Positions 1-5,830 of a DNA stretch of 5,830 nt are shown one piece after another. The notes below the pieces were generated by a model. That model saw only the letters and a list, made by a program, of their open reading frames with translations, ran no database searches and was not told where the DNA came from. The stretch spans positions 1 to 5,830 of the forward strand of contig CALGLM010000088.1 in NCBI GenBank assembly GCA_937930275.1, given 5' to 3'. The number at the start of each line of letters is the position of its first letter. Position 1 is the first letter of the stretch. Made by a program: the position numbers and the translations under genes. Source of the stretch: an uncultured Ignavibacteria bacterium. Its GTDB lineage: Bacteria; Bacteroidota; Ignavibacteria; Ignavibacteriales; Melioribacteraceae.

Positions 1-74
1 AAGGTTTTTTTTTGTCCAAATTTTGAATTTTTCTATTAATTTCTGTATTTTATAAATGTTATTAATAATTTATT

Positions 75-587
75 ATGGTTAACTTGAATACATCTTTTGT
101 TGAAAAAATAAAAAAAATAAAAATGGTGATTACCGATGTTGACGGGGTATTAACAGACGGCGGGCTATATTATACGGCAGAAGGTTTAGTAATGAAAAAA
201 TTTAACGTAAAAGACGGTATGGGTTCCGTTTTGTTGCGAGAAAAGGGAATAATTTGTGGTATTATTTCAACAGATGTTTCACCGGTTATTACTAAAAGAG
301 GCGAACGATTGAAGTTGGATTTTACTTTTATCGGGATTCATGATAAAAAATCTAAGATGCTTGAATTGTGTGATGAGTATGATATACTTCCGGAAGAGGT
401 CGCTTTTATAGGTGATGATGTTAACGATGTAGGAATTATTAGTGCTGTAGGATTTTCTGCCGCTCCCGGTGATGCTGTTGATAAAATAATTGATATAGTT
501 GATTATATTTGTGTTAGAGACGGCGGAAGAGGTGCATTTAGAGAATTGGCTGATTTAGTGATTAAGCATAAATATGAAGAGGATTAA
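75..587 (+). CDS. KdsC-like HAD-superfamily sugar-acid phosphatase
   Basis: This 170-residue protein is a cap-less (C0) HAD phosphatase of the KdsC family, cytoplasmic, with the usual family length. Motif I is DVDGVLTDGG at residues 21-30, where D21 is the expected nucleophile and D23 the acid/base. The motif III lysine is in HDKK (K91 or K92). Motif IV is GDDVND at 113-118, which binds Mg2+. The C-terminal DGGRGAFREL (149-158) is the KdsC-type tail that closes a neighbouring active site in the tetramer. KdsC removes phosphate from KDO-8-phosphate for lipid A-core synthesis. Close relatives act on KDN- or neuraminate-9-phosphate, and motif II here reads ISTD rather than the usual ITGR, so the substrate stays open. 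The start at 75 keeps a family-like N-terminal extension; M17 (123) would leave only four residues before D21. No Shine-Dalgarno is visible. The fold is nearly certain, the exact substrate is not. Confidence 0.9.
   Translation: MVNLNTSFVEKIKKIKMVITDVDGVLTDGGLYYTAEGLVMKKFNVKDGMGSVLLREKGIICGIISTDVSPVITKRGERLKLDFTFIGIHDKKSKMLELCDEYDILPEEVAFIGDDVNDVGIISAVGFSAAPGDAVDKIIDIVDYICVRDGGRGAFRELADLVIKHKYEED
576..582 (+). promoter_or_regulatory. Candidate ribosome binding site for the transglutaminase-like gene
   Basis: GAAGAGG lies six bases before ATG 589, inside the last codons of the upstream phosphatase gene. It supports 589 as the start over 574. It also encodes Glu-Glu of the phosphatase, so the match may be coincidental, and most other starts in this window lack such a sequence. 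Confidence 0.4.
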
Positions 588-588
588 C

Positions 589-2013
589 ATGAAAAAGTTT
601 ATAATATTTTTATTGATTATTTCGGGGTCAATGATGTTTGCCCAAAGTAAATTGGAGAAAGTACAAGCTCAAGTTGAAAAGGGAAATTTTATGAATGCTC
701 ATGAAATGATTGAGAATTTTTTAGATGACGAATCATTAACAAATAACGAACGTGAAACTTTAAAATTTGAAAATGAAAGAATGGAACGAATCAGTAAAGA
801 TTTTTCAAAAACTGCGGCTGATGTTCTTAAATATTTAGATAAGTACTTTCCGGGAATTACCGAAAAAGACTTAGAAAAGTGGGAAAAAACAAATAAACTT
901 GAATATAAATATATTAACGGAAAAAAATATTATTTTAACAGAACCGATAGGAATCTATTTTTGCTTGATGAGGATGCTAAGAAAGTGAAAGAACAAGTTG
1001 ACGGTGTCTCAGAAAGTAATTTAAGCTTATTCCTTTCAAAGTATATCCCTAAAGTTGTTGAAAAAGGAGAAAAGAATAAAAATGTATTAATAAATCCTGT
1101 TAAAATTAATCTAAATTATACGGTGGAGGTTGAAGCAGATGCTATTCCGGATGGTGAATTAATTCGCTGTTGGCTGCCTTATCCTCGTGAAGATAACAGA
1201 AGACAAAATCAAGTGAAGCTTATTAGCGTAAATAGTGAAAATTATATAATAGCAGGAAATAACAATTTACAAAGAACAATATATTTAGAAAAATTTGCAG
1301 AAAAAAGTAAACCTACTGTATTTAATGTAGAAGTTGAATACCTTGCTTCGGCAGAGTATAATAAAATAGATGCAAAAAAAATTAAACCATACAATAAAGA
1401 ATCAGAGCTTTATAAAAAATATACTGCCGAATTTTATCCCCATATCGTTTTTACAGATAAAGTTAAAGAATTATCTAAAGAAATAGTTGGTTCGGAAAAG
1501 GATCCGTATATTATTGCAAAAAAAATATTTACATGGATAGATAAAAATATTCCTTGGGCGGGTGCTCGCGAGTACTCTACTTTGTATAACATTCCGGATT
1601 ATGTAATTACCAATAGACATGGTGATTGCGGGCAAGTATCTTTGTTGTTTATAACATTATGCAGGTATAACGGAATTCCGGCTAAATGGCAAAGCGGTTG
1701 GATGTTGCATCCGGGAGAAGTAAATTTACATGATTGGGCTGAATTTTACTTAGAAGGATACGGTTGGTTACCGATTGATCAATCATTTGGTATTACTAAA
1801 TCGCAGGATGAAAGTGTGCAATATTTTTATCTTGGCGGAATGGATTCATATAGATTAATTGTGAATGATGATATTTGTGCTCCTCTTTTTCCGGCTAAAA
1901 TATATCCGCGCAGCGAAACAGTCGATTTCCAGAGAGGAGAGGTTGAATGGAGAGGTGGGAACTTGTACTTTGATAAATGGGATTATAACATGAAAGTTAA
2001 ATATTCAGAGTAG
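589..2013 (+). CDS. Secreted transglutaminase-like (papain-fold) protein
   Basis: This 474-residue protein probably acts outside the cytoplasm. Residues 1-18 form a signal peptide: KK, a hydrophobic run FIIFLLII, then SGSMMFA before Q19. Residues 20-165 are charged and mostly helical, with no domain I can name. Residues 170-255 look like a beta-rich region of the kind that precedes transglutaminase cores. The core has a plausible Cys-His-Asp triad: C347 in HGDCGQ, H381 in NLHDWAEFYL and D397 in WLPIDQS. The order and spacing suit the bacterial transglutaminase-like superfamily, whose members may be proteases, amidases or cross-linking enzymes, so the reaction is not known. I chose ATG 589 over an in-frame ATG at 574 because it begins the signal peptide directly, lies one base after the kdsC-like stop and has GAAGAGG (576-582) six bases upstream. 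The phosphatase upstream and the unknown gene 3 bases downstream suggest one operon. Confidence 0.88.
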   Translation: MKKFIIFLLIISGSMMFAQSKLEKVQAQVEKGNFMNAHEMIENFLDDESLTNNERETLKFENERMERISKDFSKTAADVLKYLDKYFPGITEKDLEKWEKTNKLEYKYINGKKYYFNRTDRNLFLLDEDAKKVKEQVDGVSESNLSLFLSKYIPKVVEKGEKNKNVLINPVKINLNYTVEVEADAIPDGELIRCWLPYPREDNRRQNQVKLISVNSENYIIAGNNNLQRTIYLEKFAEKSKPTVFNVEVEYLASAEYNKIDAKKIKPYNKESELYKKYTAEFYPHIVFTDKVKELSKEIVGSEKDPYIIAKKIFTWIDKNIPWAGAREYSTLYNIPDYVITNRHGDCGQVSLLFITLCRYNGIPAKWQSGWMLHPGEVNLHDWAEFYLEGYGWLPIDQSFGITKSQDESVQYFYLGGMDSYRLIVNDDICAPLFPAKIYPRSETVDFQRGEVEWRGGNLYFDKWDYNMKVKYSE

Positions 2014-2016
2014 CTT

Positions 2017-2907
2017 ATGAAAACAGAAAAGGTTACCGTAAAAGTTGAACCAAGTGAAATATCAAGATTTAAAGTATTAATCGAATTTTTGCAATCTACT
2101 ACAAAAGGATTATCGGTTTCTAACTTTAAATACGGTAACCTTGGAGGCGAAGCAATTATTTCATTTGATGTGGACGAAAAAAATTATGAAGATTTTGTTC
2201 ATAAATTAAACATAAACCGGTTTAAAATTCTAATGTTATCCAAAGCAATTACTTCCGATTTTAATAAAATTAGTGATATGTATTATAAAAAAGAAACTTG
2301 GGATAACTTAGACAAAAATAAAAAAAATGTAGGCGAAAAAGTTTCAATTGCATTAATTGATAATTTAACTAAAGACGGAAAATACGAAGAATTAATTAAA
2401 ATAATAAAAGATATTAGATATGCCGGGGAATTGGCAAAATATGCAACAGATAATTTAAACACGGCAATTGCAAATTTAATTAAAAAATGTTCAGTAAGTG
2501 CAAATTCAAATCGCCTTGATGTTGAAGATAAGATAAAAATATTAATTAAAATTGCTGCCGATGATAAACTAAAAATATTGCAAAAATTTGATATTATGAA
2601 TGAAGCCGGAAAAAAGGCAATTGAAATTTGTTCAACCTTTAAAGAAATTGTAGATTATTTAATTCAAATTGCAAACAACAATCAAATTCATAATAGTTTA
2701 AATATGCTTGCAGTACTTCAGTTTGCTACAATTGTTCTACCTGAGCAAGATAAATTTGAGATTGAAATTAGCCGTGCGGTCAGAAATTTAAACTTACGTT
2801 ATTTGGATATTGCGTACGATGTTGTTAAAGATTATTTATCTTTAGAACAAAAGGAAAAATATAATAATTTTTCGCAGTTTATTAAAAGTAAAAGAGAAAG
2901 CTCATAA
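2017..2907 (+). CDS. Unrecognised 296-residue cytoplasmic protein
   Basis: I do not recognise this family. There is no signal peptide, membrane segment, metal-binding cluster or nucleotide-binding motif. Residues 1-75 alternate as strand (KVTVKVE, 5-11), helix (EISRFKVLIEFLQST), strands (VSNFKYG and EAIISFDVD), helix (YEDFVHKL) and strand (FKILMLS, 70-76). That beta-alpha-beta-beta-alpha-beta order would suit a ferredoxin-like or ACT-like small domain, but this is inference from pattern alone. Residues 80-296 are almost wholly helical, Lys/Ile/Asn-rich, with successive amphipathic helices that could form a helical-repeat array. The gene starts 3 bases after the transglutaminase-like gene's stop and has the same AT-rich codon use, so co-transcription is likely. 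The reading frame is long and its patterned hydrophobicity looks like a real protein. It ends one base short of the oppositely oriented reductase gene. Confidence 0.8.
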   Translation: MKTEKVTVKVEPSEISRFKVLIEFLQSTTKGLSVSNFKYGNLGGEAIISFDVDEKNYEDFVHKLNINRFKILMLSKAITSDFNKISDMYYKKETWDNLDKNKKNVGEKVSIALIDNLTKDGKYEELIKIIKDIRYAGELAKYATDNLNTAIANLIKKCSVSANSNRLDVEDKIKILIKIAADDKLKILQKFDIMNEAGKKAIEICSTFKEIVDYLIQIANNNQIHNSLNMLAVLQFATIVLPEQDKFEIEISRAVRNLNLRYLDIAYDVVKDYLSLEQKEKYNNFSQFIKSKRESS

Positions 2908-2908
2908 A

Positions 2909-3805
2909 TTATTGCATACCTAATTCTTCTTTCATCTCTTTTAATGATTCTTCTATTTCTAAAGGAGAATAATTAAAAATACTTTTGGCTTTTGCATTAA
3001 TCAAACCTGATTTTAAAGGTCTGGGCGCCGGTTGTCTTAAATCTTCTGTTAAAATTGGGTTAATAAGGCTTTTATCAAGGTTATAAAAATCTGCAATTCT
3101 TAACGTAAAATCGTATCTGCTTAAAAATTCTTTTCCTCCTATATTAAATAAGCCTACAATGTTATTTTCAATAATTGTAATTATTGCACTTGCAATATCT
3201 ATTAAGTATGTAGGGTTATTAATTTGGTCAGTTACTATATTTATACTTTTATTATCTTTAAGATTATTATATACCCATTTAACAAAATCGGGTCTTCCGT
3301 ATTTTGCAGGTCCGTACAACACATTTGTTCGAATTATTGTATATAATGATGTATTCTTCTCAATAACTTGTTCACCCAATAATTTAGTTAAACCATAAAA
3401 ACCTATTGGGTTGGGATTGTCCATTTCCGTATAAGGTCCGTTTTTTCCGTCAAACACATAATCGCTTGAAATATGAATTAAATGTGAAGAAGCTTTGTTT
3501 GCATATCGAGCTAAATATTCAACCCCTTTTACATTAATTTTTTCGGCAAGTTCTTTTTCCGTTTCACTTTTATCTACATTAGTATATGCTGCCGTGTTAA
3601 TAATAAATTCAGGTTTAGTGTTTAGTATTAAATCGGCAACTTGTAATTCATCGGATATATCAATTTTAACATACATAAAATCATCTAAATATGATGTATC
3701 TTCGTTTGATGCTGCTAAAATTGTAAAATTTTTATCTTTTGCCAATTTTACTATTGTTTGCCCCAGCATACCGTTGGAGCCAATAACTAATACTCGTTTA
3801 TTCAT
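2909..3805 (-). CDS. RmlD-type dTDP-4-dehydrorhamnose reductase homologue (extended SDR)
   Basis: This 298-residue cytoplasmic NAD(P)H-dependent reductase has the usual length of the RmlD family. The Rossmann motif is GSNGMLG (9-15). INTAAYTNVDKSE (69-81) is the characteristic second segment. HISSDYVFDG (111-120) supplies the serine region, and Y137 with K141 in YGLTK is the catalytic Tyr-x-x-x-Lys. DQINNPTY (193-200) and RPLKSGL (262-268) are family hallmarks near the sugar-nucleotide site. RmlD performs the last step of dTDP-L-rhamnose synthesis, but rmlA, rmlB and rmlC are not in this window. Many RmlD-like proteins act on other 4-keto sugars or have regulatory roles, so I give no symbol. 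Its start overlaps the end of the kinase gene by 8 bases, which suggests translational coupling; no Shine-Dalgarno is visible before ATG 3805. Confidence 0.87.
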   Translation of the reverse strand: MNKRVLVIGSNGMLGQTIVKLAKDKNFTILAASNEDTSYLDDFMYVKIDISDELQVADLILNTKPEFIINTAAYTNVDKSETEKELAEKINVKGVEYLARYANKASSHLIHISSDYVFDGKNGPYTEMDNPNPIGFYGLTKLLGEQVIEKNTSLYTIIRTNVLYGPAKYGRPDFVKWVYNNLKDNKSINIVTDQINNPTYLIDIASAIITIIENNIVGLFNIGGKEFLSRYDFTLRIADFYNLDKSLINPILTEDLRQPAPRPLKSGLINAKAKSIFNYSPLEIEESLKEMKEELGMQ

Positions 3806-4679
3806 GTTGTTTTTCTAAGTTTATTATAAAATTATCGTATCGGGCATAAGTAGAAAACAATCCCGCAAAATAATTTGCCGTTCTTAAAGAATATCCAAAA
3901 TCCTTATGGCAAATATACGAATAAAAGAAAACCGAGCCAAAAATATCACCGCAACCAACTGAATTTATACTGTTAACGTTTTCAGCGTCCAAAAAATATT
4001 TTTTAATAGTATTCATTTCTTTAAAGTAGCCTTCAACACCTTTTTTAGATTTTGTAATTATTAAACCTTTTACACCATAATTAAATATTTCATCTATTAT
4101 TTGTTCTTTATCGTTACTATCGGAAAGCGTTAAAAACTCCGATTCGTTAACTTGTATTATATCCAAACATTTTAACCAACGTTCAATCATCGGAATTTTC
4201 CTAAAAGTACGTTTATTATTTTCGCCTATACCTCTTGCAAGCGAGTGAATATCGCAATATAAAATGCCTTTTTTAACAACTCGGATTTTTTCTAAAGTAT
4301 CTACCGAAATATCAAATCCCGTTATCATGTTTATAAATATCCCGTCAAATTGTTTGTAATCAATTTTATTATCAATAACTAAGGGATTGGATAAATTTTG
4401 ATAACATTCGTCTCTCTCTTTATCGGGATGTAATGAAAGGTGAATAATCGGGATATCATTAACAATTGTACTATTAGTTAAGTTAAATTTAGAATAAACT
4501 TGTTCTACTAATCGGTAATAATCATTTGTATAATTGGTTAATAAATAAAGTTGATTAATTTGAGGAATTATTGATGATAAACCTAAAGCAGAATAATAAA
4601 CTCCGCCCGGTTTATTAATACAGTTTTTATCCTTATAAATGTAATCTAAGACCGAACTTCCTATTAACAATAATTTCAT
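3798..4679 (-). CDS. PfkB-family carbohydrate kinase
   Basis: This 293-residue cytoplasmic kinase belongs to the ribokinase/PfkB family, which phosphorylates sugars or nucleosides with ATP. The N-terminal strand LLLIGSSVLDYI leads to the GG motif in NKPGGVYYSALG (22-33). NESE (178-181) matches the family's N-x-x-E Mg2+/phosphate motif. ITKSKKGVEGY (208-218) resembles the usual nucleotide-site segment (TxGxxG-like). The anion-hole signature is SVGCGDIFGS (240-249), with D245 the expected catalytic base; most relatives read (T/S)xGAGDxF, so Cys243 in place of Ala is a mild change. The substrate cannot be read from these motifs. It is the first gene of a minus-strand unit, directly followed by the overlapping RmlD-like reductase. 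A good candidate promoter lies at 4715-4745. The protein is complete and no frameshift is seen. Confidence 0.87.
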   Translation of the reverse strand: MKLLLIGSSVLDYIYKDKNCINKPGGVYYSALGLSSIIPQINQLYLLTNYTNDYYRLVEQVYSKFNLTNSTIVNDIPIIHLSLHPDKERDECYQNLSNPLVIDNKIDYKQFDGIFINMITGFDISVDTLEKIRVVKKGILYCDIHSLARGIGENNKRTFRKIPMIERWLKCLDIIQVNESEFLTLSDSNDKEQIIDEIFNYGVKGLIITKSKKGVEGYFKEMNTIKKYFLDAENVNSINSVGCGDIFGSVFFYSYICHKDFGYSLRTANYFAGLFSTYARYDNFIINLEKQHE

Positions 4680-4699
4680 AGTAATTGGTGAATTTTTAT

Positions 4700-4723
4700 T
4701 TATATTTTAGTGTTTAAATATAA
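4700..4723. repeat. 8-bp inverted repeat in the divergent promoter region
   Basis: TTATATTT (4700-4707) and AAATATAA (4716-4723) are perfect inverted copies separated by 8 bases. The right arm coincides with the -7 element of the minus-strand promoter. The left arm would be a similar -7 element (TATATTTT, 4701-4708) for bshA, although no TTTG box sits at the proper distance upstream of it. It could be an operator for a dimeric regulator or simply two mirror-image AT-rich promoter elements. Confidence 0.35.
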
Positions 4724-4745
4724 TAAATATAACAGTTGAGTCAAA
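4715..4745 (-). promoter_or_regulatory. Candidate promoter of the kinase-reductase unit
   Basis: Read on the minus strand, TTTG (4745-4742) is followed after 19 bases by TATATTTA (4722-4715). This matches the Bacteroidota-type -33 TTTG and -7 TAnnTTTG pattern in all but the last base. The same stretch also reads as TTGACT, 16 bases, TATATT in the sigma70 style. It lies about 35 bases before the kinase start. The surroundings are very AT-rich, so chance matches are possible, but two-box agreement with correct spacing makes this the best promoter in the window. Confidence 0.5.
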
Positions 4746-4750
4746 AAATA

Positions 4751-5785
4751 ATGAAAATCGGAATTACTTGTTACCCCACATATGGCGGCAGCGGGGTTGT
4801 TGCTACAGAATTAGGTAAAGAATTAGCAGCTTTAGGTCATCAAGTTCACTTTATTAGCAGTGCTTTACCATACAGATTAAAAACATTTGTTGAAAACATA
4901 TATTTTCATGAAGTGGAAAGCACAACATATCCGTTGTTTGACGGTCAACTTTATACATTAGCATTAACAAGTAAAATGACCGAAGTAATGGAATATGAAA
5001 AATTGGATTTAATTCACGTACATTATGCTATTCCCCATGCTGTTAGTGCTTATTTGGCTAAGCAAATAATGAAAAAAAACAATAAAGACCTGAAAATTAT
5101 TACCACGCTGCACGGTACGGATATTACGTTGGTAGGTTTAGAACCGTCGTTTTTACCATTAGTTAAATTTAGCATAGAAGAAAGTGACGGGGTTACCGTT
5201 GTTTCACGATTTTTAAAAGAAAAAACAATTACTAATTATCAAATTAATAAAGATATTGAAGTAATATACAATTTCATTGATCCAAATGTATTTAAGCCGG
5301 GTAAGTGTTGTGATTTCAAAAAGCATATTGCACCGAATGATGAAAAAGTTATAGTTCACACTTCAAATTTTAGAACGGTTAAACGAGTTACTGACGCAAT
5401 TAAAGCTTTTGAGATTGTTAGTAAAGAACTTCCGGCAAAACTGTTACTTGTTGGAGACGGACCAGATAGAGGAGAATGTGAAAGACTAACACGAGAATTA
5501 AATCTACAATCAGATGTACTTTTTTTAGGAAAACAAGACGGGTTGGTAGAAATTTTAAGTTCATCAGATTTATTTATTATGCCTTCTCAATCTGAAAGTT
5601 TTGGGCTTGCGGCACTTGAGGCTATGGCTTGTGGATTACCAGTTATAAGTACTTCAGTCGGCGGATTACCTGAATTAAATGTGCATAACGAAACAGGGTT
5701 TATTTGCGAAATAGGTGATTTTGAGAGAATGGCAAAATACTCGATAGATTTGTTGCGTAATGAAAAGAAATATAATGTTTTTTCT
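4751..5785 (+). CDS. bshA: BshA, N-acetyl-alpha-D-glucosaminyl L-malate synthase (3'-truncated)
   Basis: BshA is the GT4-family, GT-B-fold glycosyltransferase that joins GlcNAc from UDP-GlcNAc to L-malate, the first step of bacillithiol synthesis in the cytoplasm. The N-terminus MKIGITCYPTYGGSGVVATELG is very characteristic of BshA, with GGSG (12-15) in the UDP-sugar site. Other hallmarks are HVHYAIPHA (89-97), LHGTDITLVG (120-129), YNFIDPNVF (173-181), SNFRTVKRV (205-213) and VGDGPDR (234-240). The EX7E motif is E282/E290 in SESFGLAALE, followed by GLPVISTSVGGLPEL. Only 345 genuine residues are present, ending YNVFS; full-length relatives have about 375-385, so roughly the last 30-40 are missing. 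The frame runs on without a stop to the window end, but codons from 5786 are adapter. No Shine-Dalgarno precedes ATG 4751. It is divergent from the kinase gene, 71 bases away. Confidence 0.93.
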
Positions 5786-5830
5786 AGATCGGAAGAGCGT
5801 CGTGTAGGGAAAGAGTGTAGATCTCGGTGG
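5786..5830. other. Illumina TruSeq adapter contamination
   Basis: The sequence starts with AGATCGGAAGAGC, the universal start of Illumina TruSeq read-through, and continues through GTCGTGTAGGGAAAGAGTG and the rest as the reverse complement of the universal (P5-side) adapter. All 45 bases agree with that adapter as I remember it, and the window ends before its final 13 bases or so. It is not biological. Its GC content is plainly higher than that of the neighbouring DNA. The first A may belong to either insert or adapter because libraries are A-tailed. Confidence 0.98.

Noticed and set aside
5..13. Run of nine T near the contig start, considered as the tail of an upstream terminator
   Set aside because: Any stem would lie outside the window, and T-runs are common in DNA of this composition.
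22..53. TTTG (22-25) and TATTTTAT (46-53) as a promoter for the phosphatase gene
   Set aside because: The spacing of 20 bases is right for a Bacteroidota-type promoter, but the second box matches only four of six fixed positions in a very AT-rich stretch, too weak to annotate.
574..588. Earlier in-frame start for the transglutaminase-like gene
   Set aside because: It would add MKRIN before an already well-formed signal peptide and overlap the phosphatase gene by 14 bases; ATG 589 follows the stop by one base and has a possible ribosome binding site.
2889..2943. 9-bp inverted repeat (TAAAAGAGA / TCTCTTTTA) around the convergent stops, considered as a bidirectional terminator
   Set aside because: The arms are AT-rich with only three G-C pairs, the loop is 37 bases and both arms lie in coding sequence, so a stable terminator hairpin is unlikely.
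3159..3398. 79-codon plus-strand open frame
   Set aside because: It lies wholly inside the reductase gene on the other strand, which has clear family motifs throughout; its hydrophobic translation is what the complement of AT-rich coding DNA usually gives.
3495..3818. 107-codon plus-strand open frame
   Set aside because: It is antisense to the reductase N-terminus, including the Rossmann motif, and has no recognisable features of its own.
1..5830. Search for an undescribed multi-gene system, mobile element, CRISPR array or RNA gene
   Set aside because: I saw no repeat-spacer pattern, transposase or integrase motif, tRNA/rRNA-like segment or defence-type domain; most genes belong to known housekeeping or envelope-sugar families, and the striking terminal signal is an adapter artefact.

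Overview
This is a low-GC (about one third GC by eye) bacterial contig end. It carries six genes in three transcription units and finishes in sequencing-adapter DNA. The first bacillithiol enzyme (BshA), a KdsC-type phosphatase of the kind used for surface 9-/8-carbon sugar acids, a Bacteroidota-style signal peptide ending in FA-Q, mostly absent Shine-Dalgarno sequences and a TTTG/TAnnTTTG-type promoter all suggest the Bacteroidota/Ignavibacteriota (FCB) group. Genus cannot be told from the window.

Layout. (1) Bases 75-2907, plus strand, hold a tightly packed run: a KdsC-like HAD phosphatase, a secreted transglutaminase-like protein and an unrecognised 296-residue protein, with gaps of 1 and 3 bases. 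(2) Bases 2909-4679, minus strand, hold a PfkB-family sugar kinase followed by an RmlD-type dTDP-4-dehydrorhamnose reductase homologue. The two overlap by 8 bases and are probably translationally coupled. This unit converges on the first with one base between the stop codons. (3) Bases 4680-4750 form a compact divergent promoter region. (4) From 4751, plus strand, lies bshA, whose 3' end is missing.

The genuine sequence stops at about base 5785. The last 45 bases (5786-5830) match the Illumina TruSeq universal adapter in reverse complement. Because the adapter stays open in the bshA frame, a gene caller would give BshA an artificial tail beginning RSEERRVGKEC. This is the most secure unusual observation in the window.

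No shared pathway is proven. KdsC-like and RmlD-like proteins fit cell-envelope sugar metabolism, the transglutaminase-like protein probably works outside the cytoplasm, and BshA serves low-molecular-weight thiol synthesis. I found no RNA gene, mobile element, CRISPR array or defence system, and no convincing undescribed system. The least explained parts are the 296-residue protein and the kinase-reductase pair.
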